Position numbers and translations under genes: made by a program. A stretch of DNA of 40,648 bases, taken from DAOTWP01 sp034435675 (lineage in GTDB: Bacteria > Chloroflexota > Anaerolineae > Aggregatilineales > Phototrophicaceae). The DNA is taken from NCBI GenBank assembly GCA_034435675.1, contig DAOTWP010000274.1:1-40648 (forward strand), read 5' to 3'. This document shows, in pieces, positions 16,801-24,365 of this stretch (position 1 is the stretch's first letter; each line of letters opens with the position of its first letter). The notes beneath the pieces are model-generated. The model ran no database searches. It was not told where the DNA came from and saw nothing but the letters and a program-made list of their open reading frames with translations.

Positions 16801-18783
16801 GAGCAGACCGAAGGGGCGGTGAGCCTGCGCGTTGATCTGCTGGGCAGCACCGAACAGGGCGAGGTGCTGCTGGCACGCTGGACGCGCGAACAGCCGCTCA
16901 CGGTGCTGCGCACACCCGCCTATGCCGTCACACTGGACGGCGTGCCGGGCGCACAGGGCGCGCCGGTGCTGCGCCAGCCCGCCGCTGTGCCGCTGACACT
17001 GACGGCGAATGTCAGCACGGCACTGCTGAGCGCGATGGATGACCGGCTGGCGATCTTCTTTGTGCAGCAGACTGAGAACGGCACGAACATCGAGGTACTC
17101 AGCGAACTCAGCACGGCGCAGATGGTCAGCGTCACGCTGGATATGTCCGCCCGTTCGCCCGGCGTCTACCGGCTGGCGGCTGGCGTGCTGCGCCAGAGCG
17201 AGAACGGGCTGCAAATCATCGCCGCTGCGCCAATCACCGAGATTAACTTCTATGCACCGCTGGCACTGATTCAGGTAGAGCCGACCCCACGTGAAAACAG
17301 CTTTGTCGCAGGAGAAGTGCGGCTCTCCGTTAGCACAGCCGGGCTGCCCGGCGCCAGCTTTGCCGTGTTCAGCGTCGTTGAGGACAATGTGCGGCAGGAA
17401 ATCGCCCGGCAGCAGGTGGACGCCAGCGGTACGGCGTTGATCCCGCTGGATGTGCAGGCGCTCTATTTCTCCGGCACGGACCAGCAGCCGCGCCCGGTCA
17501 GCATTGCGGTAGATGTATACGACGCCAGTGGCACGGTGCTGCTGGCACGCGGCGAACGCCCGCTGACACTCGAAGCAGAACGCACCTATACGCTGGCAGT
17601 GGCGGCGGCAGCCGGCACCGAAACACTCGACCTGCTGGCGTTCCCTGAAGTCACCCGCCCGCTGAACCTGAGCGCCGCGCTCAGCCCTGTGCCGCCCGGC
17701 AGCGCCCCGCTCAGTTACGGCTTCTTCCTGAGCAGCGACGGCGGGCAGAATTTCGCGCCGCTGCCGCCCTCTGCGGCGGGTGCCAGCCTGCTCGACCCGA
17801 CACAACTCGCCCCCGGCGCATATGTGCTGCTGGTTACCGCCAATGTTGGCGCGGAACAGGTTGGCGAACAGCGTTATAACCTGCGGCTGGTGGACGAAAA
17901 CAACCGCCTGTCCCCCACCGGCGTTGGCGACAACGACACGCTGCGCGGCAGCCGCACGCTGGACATCGACAACTTCAGCGGCGTGGCGCAGATTGTCGTT
18001 GAGTTCCTGCCCCAGGGCGGCGGCAGCCCGCGTTCGCTGGGCGAATTCACGCCGGTGGATGGCGCGGTGACGCCGGTCACACTGGACTTGCAGAGCGCCT
18101 TCTACAGCGGCGCGAACCGCGAACCGTTCGCCGGGGCACTGCGCGTGACGCTCAACGATGCGGACGGCTTCCCGCTGTACCGCTGGTCACGTAGTGTCAG
18201 CGTGGTTTACGACGATAGTGTTTCCATCTGGCTGATTCTGCTGGTGGTCGTTATTGGGGTTGGCGCCACGTATGGCGTTTCGCGCGTGGCGGTCAACAAC
18301 CTGCGCCAGCGCGTGCTCGCCTCGCAGGGTTACGAGAAGACCAACGTTGTCGGCGATATGGCGCTGGCGGTGCTGGATCCCAACGGCAGGCTGATCACCG
18401 GCAAGGGCGGTTCGCTGCCGATGGCGCAGTCCACGGGCAGATTCATCACTATCGGGCGCAGGGTGCAGTCTTCGCTGCTGGTCAAATCACCGGACATCGG
18501 GCTGCCCACGTCCGAGGTCAGCCTGCTGATGGGGCGCGTGGTGGTGCAGGGGGCACGCCCCTATTTCATCGCCGAAAAGAAGACGGTGGAGGGCATCATG
18601 TACAACAACTACCCGCTGACCGAATCGCCGGATTACGACGCCCGCAAACGCACTGTACCCATGCGGCTGGGTGATGAACTGGGCTTTGGACGCGATGGCA
18701 GATGGCGTATTCGCATGGTGGATTTCAACGATCTCGACAGACTGCAAGGCTTGACGCCCGGCAGTACAGCGGAAGGCAGATAA
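13858..18783 (+). CDS. Secreted/membrane vWA-domain protein with five repeats, one TM helix and FHA-like cytoplasmic tail
   Basis: This 1641-residue protein has a signal peptide at 1-30 ending near AAHPAAQ. A von Willebrand A domain lies at about 115-320, with a MIDAS D125-L-T-D-T variant of DxSxS. About 1100 residues of beta-rich modules follow, one membrane helix at about 1456-1478, and a cytoplasmic tail resembling FHA (IGRR present, the usual Ser-x-x-His degenerate). The modules repeat about every 211-237 residues, each ending in a (V/L)LLARW-like strand. The stop is one base from the EccC start, so the two are coupled. It may be the extracellular scaffold of the machine, taking the place of EsaA or EccB, but that is inference. 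GTG 13858 follows GGGGGA at good spacing; GTG 13831 is the alternative. Confidence 0.85.
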   Translation: MTRFVRQPLMVVVVLLCLFAILAAPLPLAAHPAAQETTADPCVVAADLPGACVYLRATTPPPGAANLVLLDTDALTLDLTVLTPAGNSAGTLTTADFLAEVQGVQLPVITVERTSPAVSVLLLVDLTDTMSEELIQNDLIALLGRLRALPGAEVAILTFSDAAAPNADSTGAALPVFPAQGFSSNFDEAEGFLRGLTERRVGVNSNVLVDATLTAVERVSASAASDPNRQYVILTITDATDTNLGGQESLLNLTNRVPIFTIALPALQGAGDNRPNIDIPRYFAQQTGGVVYVFPAEQAVNLTGAGQFLATSLNSFSSALNASYRVTLSLSPLRGAGIAGDATVELWVTTGSSAQQREQADVRVSVRYTPQQYALSFSDLQNNQAVNGVVNLALVTEPALPQGSYSYQFLADGEALPCSPAQQPTCAWDTSAGYPPGLYVVQVGVFDNVGTAPLATGTLALNLYSTNLDVALPAEISGQAAFTINTGNFRADTLILYAAFDGATYVEVARIPASGGSNTLTWNVDEDRPAGVNPGDAVPALLRVELRDTASNLLIARWDSAGSQTVRFTQDYTFSFDSPDFQPMLLQAARQPETPLVLSADRRYSFTVGVGEQPGENQLLAIIIATGGAEQGFTLYREPLIVGGETALAQTLVSEFYPAGRYAVGPAILRLDSAAPGGYRIVSFEPYFVDIYTPLPNTFINGVRADSVNVATGEIELRFETAGITPREALRSATLSVYAQGERVPLTTRQINLGDEIALQIDLETLFAGRAERVLDGVVLLADVRSADGVLLARWSSQPLRVLATPSYAPAVSGFRDAAGGSSTELSGVYTLTVQLGEPLLTDLEDELVLVRLVNTGELRISALALTPTALDERTYQFSVDTAALNLPPGVHTFAAAVLRRGTVMALSDPITVTLFRRLDSVTLGGVRGDVASGELQVQVSTAGYDGASAIVVYMDGREVSRQPVGVPIVIDLDSVAFTSAEQTEGAVSLRVDLLGSTEQGEVLLARWTREQPLTVLRTPAYAVTLDGVPGAQGAPVLRQPAAVPLTLTANVSTALLSAMDDRLAIFFVQQTENGTNIEVLSELSTAQMVSVTLDMSARSPGVYRLAAGVLRQSENGLQIIAAAPITEINFYAPLALIQVEPTPRENSFVAGEVRLSVSTAGLPGASFAVFSVVEDNVRQEIARQQVDASGTALIPLDVQALYFSGTDQQPRPVSIAVDVYDASGTVLLARGERPLTLEAERTYTLAVAAAAGTETLDLLAFPEVTRPLNLSAALSPVPPGSAPLSYGFFLSSDGGQNFAPLPPSAAGASLLDPTQLAPGAYVLLVTANVGAEQVGEQRYNLRLVDENNRLSPTGVGDNDTLRGSRTLDIDNFSGVAQIVVEFLPQGGGSPRSLGEFTPVDGAVTPVTLDLQSAFYSGANREPFAGALRVTLNDADGFPLYRWSRSVSVVYDDSVSIWLILLVVVIGVGATYGVSRVAVNNLRQRVLASQGYEKTNVVGDMALAVLDPNGRLITGKGGSLPMAQSTGRFITIGRRVQSSLLVKSPDIGLPTSEVSLLMGRVVVQGARPYFIAEKKTVEGIMYNNYPLTESPDYDARKRTVPMRLGDELGFGRDGRWRIRMVDFNDLDRLQGLTPGSTAEGR
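15529..18186 (+). repeat. Degenerate 630-710-base coding repeat in the vWA protein
   Basis: The strand ending in an ARW motif recurs with its final codon at 15529, 16240, 16879, 17550 (Gly replaces Trp) and 18184 (YRW), spacings of 711, 639, 671 and 634 bases. A second marker, VATGEIELRFETAG / VASGELQVQVSTAG / FVAGEVRLSVSTAG, recurs in step with it. These look like tandem beta-sandwich modules. Confidence 0.7.
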
Positions 18784-18784
18784 C

Positions 18785-21700
18785 ATGGTTGAAGCAGTGC
18801 GCAATATAAACCCGACAGACACCGATCTTCCCGGCAGCGGCACAGGCGTAGACGATGACGCCAACCTGTTTAACCGCCCGCCGCGTATTCAGCCGGGCGT
18901 CGCCACAACCGAAGTGGAGATTCCCGGTCCGCCGGAACTGGAAGATGCGATTGACGACACCCCCGGCTGGGTGCGCTTCATTCCATTGATTATGACCATG
19001 CTGCCCACGCTGATGTACGCGGTGGCAATGCTCAGTTGGAACCCGGATCGCGGCACGTCGGCGCTGGTGATTGTGCTGGTGCGCGTGGTCGGTCCTATCG
19101 CCACGATTGTGCTGACCGTCTTTCTGGGGCAGCGCATCACCAACTATGCCGAGACAGTGCGTAAGGAACGCGCAGAACGCAAGGCGCGCAAAACCGCGCA
19201 GAATTATGAGCAGCGCCTGCGGCAGATTGAGCTGAGTCTGGAACGCAGCTATGCCGACCAGCGCAGTGTGCTGCACCGCCTCAACCCGCCCGTGCCCGAA
19301 CTGAAGGAACGCCTGCCGCTGCGTCACGGCGGCAGACTGACCTACCCCGACCCGCGTCTGTGGGAACGCCGCCCCGCTGACGAGGATTTCCTCTGTCTGC
19401 GCATCGGCACCGGCATGATGCCATCCTACACGCAGGTGGACTACCCCAACCCGCTCGACTTTGCCCTGCCGCCGCACCAGACGGACCGCTATCTGTACGA
19501 GGCGATCCGCATTGGCAAGCGCTACGAGTGGCTGCGCGATGTGCCGGTGCTGGTCAACCTGCGCGAACGCGGCGTGGTCAGCGTAGTAGGCAGAGATAAG
19601 CGCCTGGGACTGCTGCGCGCCATGCTAATGCATCTGGTCACGCACCACGCGCCCAACGAAGTCGCGCTGTACATCATCGCGCCAAAGGACAAAGAGCGTG
19701 ACCACCAGCGCTGGTCCTGGGCACGCTGGCTGCCACACTGCAACGCCGACCTCGACGGCAGCCGCCAGAGTGGCGATTTGATCCTGCGCGATTCCAACCC
19801 TAAAGTCGTCAATGAATTTCTGGAACGGCTGCTCAAACAGTTAAACCGCCGCCGTGATCAGGTTGAACGGGCGAAAACGGAAGAAGATGGCGAAGCCGCG
19901 CAAATTGCCGGGCAGCATCTGGTGATCGTGCTGGACGACTATACACCCGAAGTGATTCAGCATCCGTTCTTCTCCAGCGTGCTCAACCGCCCGCAGGAAC
20001 TCAATGTGTCGGTCATCTTCTGCGATGAGAGCGTGCAGCAGGTGCGCAACGAATGCTCGGCGGTGATCCGGCTGGACCTGAAAAACACCGAGTTCTGGTA
20101 TGCCGAAACCGGACCGGGCGGCAAACGCATTCCGCCTGCCGGCTGGGACCTGAAGGACGACAACCCCGAAAGTGCCCCGCGCCCGCTGACGCTGGAAGAA
20201 ATCGAAGAACGCAGCCGCCTGCGCCGCCGCGATAAAGAGGAGCATCTGCCCGGCATCAGTCCGTCGGACCCGTCATGGTGGGAGATTACCGAAGACGGCA
20301 GCAGCCCGACACAGGTGGATCAGTGCGATTTAGGCGAAGCGAAGGACTTCGCCCTGCGTCTGAGCAGTGTGCGCCTGCGCACATTGGGGTCTGCCAGCGA
20401 TGTGCCCAACCGCGTCGGCTTTCTGGATATGTACGGCATTTCGTCGTTTCAGGGGCTGAACCTGGGCAACCGCTGGTTCGACTACAAACGCGAGGAATTT
20501 ATCAAAGGCAAATTCCCGCTGGCAGTGCCGATTGGCATGCGTGAACGCGACAAGCCGCAGTTGTTCCACCTGCTGGAAGGCGTGGACGGTCCGCACGGGC
20601 TGGTCGCCGGGACGACTGGCTCTGGCAAGAGCGAATACCTGCAAACGCTGGTCAGCGCGCTGGCGGTGGAACATCATCCCTATTTTCTGGCGTTCTTCCT
20701 GATCGACTACAAGGGCGGCAGTTCGTTCGTGCAGTTCAAGCGCCTGCCGCACACCGTCGGCGTTGTCTCCAACCTGTCGCCAGAAGAAGCAATCCGCGCG
20801 CTGACTGCCGTGAAAGTCGAAGTGCAGTATCGCCAGCGGGTGTTTGCCAGCATCAAAGAGAAGAAGATCAAGGACATCATTGATTATCACAAGCTGTTCG
20901 TACAGTACCTGCGCCGCGAAGCGCGCGACCCATCGCTGCCAGCGGAGGTGCTGCAAACCCTGCCGGAAACGATGGAGCCGGTGCCGCATCTGGTGATCAT
21001 CATTGATGAATTTGCCGAACTCAAGCAGGAACTGCCGGACTTCATGCCGGAGATGTCGCGCGTTGCCCGTGTGGGGCGCAGTCTGGGCGTGCATCTGATC
21101 CTCGCCACGCAGCGCCCTGCCGGGTCGGTCAGCGAAGAAGTGCGCGCCAATTCGCAGTCCGCGGTCTGCCTGCGGGTGCGCTCGGTGGCAGACAGCCGCG
21201 ACATGATCGGGCAGTCTGACGCGATGTACCTGCCCAACGATATTCCGGGACGCAGCTATCTCAAAGCAGGCAGCAACCCGCCGCTGCTGTTCCAGTCCGG
21301 TTACATGGGCGAGGAATATAACCCCCGGCGCGAGGCACGTTTCCAGATTCAGACTGCCGATGACGGCGGCTTCGATATTTTCTGGACGCGGCAGGAACAC
21401 AGCTATGAACCCGAACGGCGCTACCGTTTCACCCCGCCGCAGCAGGAAATCGGCACGGGCGACAGCGGCGACGAACGCGCCAGCCAGCCGCAGCAGCAGG
21501 AAGAACAGCCCGGCGAGCGCGGCGGCGGCACGGTGGTCGAACGGCTGATTGAGTATATCGCCAGCTATGCCGACGGCTTACAGGACTTCCAGCCGCTGCG
21601 CCAGTTGTGGCAGCAGCCCCTGCCCGCTGAAATCGCGCTGGATACGCTGCTGGCACGCCGCGAGGACGAGCGCCTGAGCGAGATCATCCGCCGGGGCGAA

Positions 21701-23629
21701 CGCACAGACGACGCGCCGGAAATGCAGCAGCGCACCGCGGCTGCCCGCGAACGACGCCAGCGCCTGCTGCCCCCCGCAGAAAGCGAAACCGCCACCGCTG
21801 AAATCCCGCTGCCTGACGAAAACAGCGCCGACAGCTACCAGTGGCAGTGGACGCCTGAGCTGTGGGAACGTGATCCGCTGGAACTGCGCCTGCCGGAACG
21901 CGAACGTCAGGGTATGAAAATGCTGCTGGGCTTGCTGGACGACCCCACCAACCGCCGGCAGGACATCCTGCAAATTCCGCTGGATAACCCGCAGGCGCGT
22001 TCGCATCTGGTGATTTACGGCGCGCCCAGCACAGGCAAAACCACGCTGCTGCGCTCGATCATCACCGGGCTGGCGCAGCACCATGCCCCGTGGGAACTGC
22101 ATGTCCACATCATTGACTTCGGCGTCAACAATGCGCTCAAAACCCTGCGTCTGCCGCATGTCGGCAACAACCTGACGCCGAATCAGGAACAGCAGCTCCG
22201 CCGCCTGCTGCGCTATCTGGAGGAAGAATACTACCGCCGCTGGGCGCTGGACAGCATTAACGGCGTGCCGCTGGACGATGTCTACCAGCACAACCAGCGT
22301 GCCATTGCCGAAAAGCGCTATCAGGACGTGCTGCCGGTGATCCTGGTCGTCATTGACAACACACGCGAATTCCTGGATCTGTTTGGCGATGTGCCGCCGC
22401 CGCAGATGGACGTGCTGCGCGGCATTGCCCAGGACGGCATCAATCTGGGCATGATCCTGGTAGCAACAGCGGGGAACGGCTACAGCGAAATCCCGACCGC
22501 GTGGTCGCGCTCGATTCAGTACCGCATCGCCTTCCGCATGAACGAGGATGACGCGATGCAGATGGTCGTGGGCGGGCGTCCGCCATACCTCAGCCCGGAA
22601 GCGCCCGCCGGGCGTGCCATGTGGCGCGGGTCGCCGCCGCTGCACATGCAAGTGGGGCAGTTTGGCGACGGTGCCAGCCCGGACAGCCTGCGCAGCAGCA
22701 TCGAAACGCTCAATGCTGCGATGGAAAGCGCCATGCAGCAGCACCCCGCCGCAAAGTTCAGCGACAGGCTGCCACACCATATCGGCGAACTGGAAGAGGC
22801 GTTGAACAGCGACCAGGCGCTGATGCAGGCTGCCGCCAGCACCATCCGCCGCGAACAGCGCCCGTTCAGCCTGCCGCTGGGGCAGTCTTTCAGCGATCTT
22901 AAGCCATTTGTGATTGACCTCAGCGCGCAGCAGGGGCACGTTTTCGCCATCGGGCAGCGCGGCAGCGGCAGCACCACCGTACTGCAAACCCTGGCGCATT
23001 ATGCCAGCGCACTCTACGGTGACTCGCTGCGACTGCTGCTTATTGCGCCCGGCACGCGCAGTCGTTTAGGTGCGCTGGCGCATTTGCCCGGCGTGATCGA
23101 AAACCGGCTGTTTTCCGGCAAAGAAGGCTTAGCGCAGGCACTGGATATCCTGCGGCAGGAATATGAACAGCGCAGCAGCGGCACAACCCTGCCGCCTTAC
23201 CGCGTACTGACCCTGATTGACGATATCCACGAGATCGTCACGCTAGAAACCGACAACTTCAAACGCTCATCCAAAGGCGCTGCGCCGACGACCATGGCAC
23301 AGGTCGCCGCCGGGTTTGAGCAGGACTGGGTGCGCAAGGCGAACGAGGTACAGATGCACTTTGCCGTCAGCTACACCTACCAGTCGCTGCGCGGTCCGCT
23401 GCCGTTCAACAAAAGCACCATGCCCGTGCTGGATGACCTCAGGACCGGGGCGTTCATCTGCGTCACCAGCGCGGCGACCGCAGACACGGTGCTGAATGTG
23501 CCCAACATGAAAGACTTCAAACGCCAGCGGATCAACTTTAACCCTGCCGGGCGCGGATTGGTCTATACGGAAGGCGAAGACGCCGAAGTCGTCCAATTCT
23601 GCATGGTACCTGAGGAGCGTGCGCGATGA
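18785..23629 (+). CDS. EccC/EssC-type FtsK/SpoIIIE ATPase of a type VII secretion-like system
   Basis: This 1614-residue protein has the full EccC layout: two membrane helices near the N-terminus (about 63-84 and 93-115), a basic coiled coil (120-155), a degenerate N-terminal ATPase-like domain (about 250-450), and three FtsK/SpoIIIE domains. D1 has an intact Walker A, G609-TTGSGKS-616, and a Walker B with D741-E742. D2 has GAPSTGKT at 1079-1086 and D1191-N. D3 has GQRGSGSTT at 1390-1398 with Ser at the Walker A Lys position, and D1479-D. It would drive export of the WXG100 proteins at the membrane; in EccC the last domain binds substrate tails while D1 is the main motor. It is one base from the vWA gene and overlaps the next gene by four bases (ATGA). 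Confidence 0.96.
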   Translation: MVEAVRNINPTDTDLPGSGTGVDDDANLFNRPPRIQPGVATTEVEIPGPPELEDAIDDTPGWVRFIPLIMTMLPTLMYAVAMLSWNPDRGTSALVIVLVRVVGPIATIVLTVFLGQRITNYAETVRKERAERKARKTAQNYEQRLRQIELSLERSYADQRSVLHRLNPPVPELKERLPLRHGGRLTYPDPRLWERRPADEDFLCLRIGTGMMPSYTQVDYPNPLDFALPPHQTDRYLYEAIRIGKRYEWLRDVPVLVNLRERGVVSVVGRDKRLGLLRAMLMHLVTHHAPNEVALYIIAPKDKERDHQRWSWARWLPHCNADLDGSRQSGDLILRDSNPKVVNEFLERLLKQLNRRRDQVERAKTEEDGEAAQIAGQHLVIVLDDYTPEVIQHPFFSSVLNRPQELNVSVIFCDESVQQVRNECSAVIRLDLKNTEFWYAETGPGGKRIPPAGWDLKDDNPESAPRPLTLEEIEERSRLRRRDKEEHLPGISPSDPSWWEITEDGSSPTQVDQCDLGEAKDFALRLSSVRLRTLGSASDVPNRVGFLDMYGISSFQGLNLGNRWFDYKREEFIKGKFPLAVPIGMRERDKPQLFHLLEGVDGPHGLVAGTTGSGKSEYLQTLVSALAVEHHPYFLAFFLIDYKGGSSFVQFKRLPHTVGVVSNLSPEEAIRALTAVKVEVQYRQRVFASIKEKKIKDIIDYHKLFVQYLRREARDPSLPAEVLQTLPETMEPVPHLVIIIDEFAELKQELPDFMPEMSRVARVGRSLGVHLILATQRPAGSVSEEVRANSQSAVCLRVRSVADSRDMIGQSDAMYLPNDIPGRSYLKAGSNPPLLFQSGYMGEEYNPRREARFQIQTADDGGFDIFWTRQEHSYEPERRYRFTPPQQEIGTGDSGDERASQPQQQEEQPGERGGGTVVERLIEYIASYADGLQDFQPLRQLWQQPLPAEIALDTLLARREDERLSEIIRRGERTDDAPEMQQRTAAARERRQRLLPPAESETATAEIPLPDENSADSYQWQWTPELWERDPLELRLPERERQGMKMLLGLLDDPTNRRQDILQIPLDNPQARSHLVIYGAPSTGKTTLLRSIITGLAQHHAPWELHVHIIDFGVNNALKTLRLPHVGNNLTPNQEQQLRRLLRYLEEEYYRRWALDSINGVPLDDVYQHNQRAIAEKRYQDVLPVILVVIDNTREFLDLFGDVPPPQMDVLRGIAQDGINLGMILVATAGNGYSEIPTAWSRSIQYRIAFRMNEDDAMQMVVGGRPPYLSPEAPAGRAMWRGSPPLHMQVGQFGDGASPDSLRSSIETLNAAMESAMQQHPAAKFSDRLPHHIGELEEALNSDQALMQAAASTIRREQRPFSLPLGQSFSDLKPFVIDLSAQQGHVFAIGQRGSGSTTVLQTLAHYASALYGDSLRLLLIAPGTRSRLGALAHLPGVIENRLFSGKEGLAQALDILRQEYEQRSSGTTLPPYRVLTLIDDIHEIVTLETDNFKRSSKGAAPTTMAQVAAGFEQDWVRKANEVQMHFAVSYTYQSLRGPLPFNKSTMPVLDDLRTGAFICVTSAATADTVLNVPNMKDFKRQRINFNPAGRGLVYTEGEDAEVVQFCMVPEERAR

Positions 23630-24282
23630 ACACGAACACTACCAGCAGCATCCAGCCGGACGAATACAGCCAGCATCAGGAGGTGGTTATTCATTTTGAA
23701 GATGAACGCCTGCGCTTCTGGCTGCCGCGTGACCGCCCCCTGAAATATCTCGTCAGCGCGATTCTCAACTCGCGGGCATTCGCCAGCCTGAACCCCGATG
23801 AATCCTACGATCTCTATTTCGCGGGCAGCATCGACCTGACCGAAACCCAGACCGAAATGCTGCCGCTGCCGCTGGATCTCGACCTGCTGCGCCTGGCAGT
23901 GGGCGAACGAGCGCTCAAGCTGGTGCGCCAGAATCTGTCCAAAGGCTGGTTTCAGGTCGAACGGCGGGATGGCAGCCTGGCGCAAATTCCCCTGCGGCGC
24001 GATCAGGAAGTCGGCGTGAGCAAGGACGCGCTGACCAGCACCCACGATAACAGCCTGTACTTTGACCTGCGCCCATATGCCGAGGGTGAAGCACTGATCA
24101 ATATTTCGCGGCGACATGCACGGGTAATTGTGCGCGATGGGCGGTATTATTTGAGAGTGCTGCATCCCAACGGGGTCACGGTCAGCGGGCGGCTCTATGA
24201 AGAAGGCGAGATGATCCCGCTGAACAACGGCACGCGGCTGACATTTCCAGGGTTGAATGTGCGCGTGATACTCGAAACCTGA
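23626..24282 (+). CDS. FHA-domain protein with probable YukD/EsaB-like N-terminal domain
   Basis: This 218-residue protein starts on the ATGA that closes the EccC gene, so it is translationally coupled to it. The C-terminal half is an FHA domain, with S161-R-R-H164 and N182-G183 followed by the usual GD-like turn and final strands. The position of the phosphothreonine-binding Gly-Arg reads S132-K133, so binding may be altered. Residues 18-100 start with a beta hairpin followed by a DRPLKYLVSAIL helix, similar to the ubiquitin-like YukD/EsaB proteins that accompany Firmicutes-type systems. If so, this is a fusion of a known T7SSb accessory protein to a phospho-reader. The FHA call is firm, and the ubiquitin-like call is tentative. 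Confidence 0.8.
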   Translation: MNTNTTSSIQPDEYSQHQEVVIHFEDERLRFWLPRDRPLKYLVSAILNSRAFASLNPDESYDLYFAGSIDLTETQTEMLPLPLDLDLLRLAVGERALKLVRQNLSKGWFQVERRDGSLAQIPLRRDQEVGVSKDALTSTHDNSLYFDLRPYAEGEALINISRRHARVIVRDGRYYLRVLHPNGVTVSGRLYEEGEMIPLNNGTRLTFPGLNVRVILET

Positions 24283-24365
24283 TCCGGCGATCACGCGCAG
24301 ACCGGCACAAATCAGCATGCCGGAAAACGGGTCATCGCACCGAGCGCGGAGAGGATTGAGCAGGG

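Noticed and set aside
15670..17805. Minus-strand frame of 711 codons inside the vWA gene, and similar long frames opposite EccC, Rhs and the solute-binding protein
   Set aside because: High-GC coding DNA leaves long open frames on the other strand. These are Gln/His/Arg/Cys-rich, lack domains and ribosome-binding sites, and overlap genes with recognised domains.
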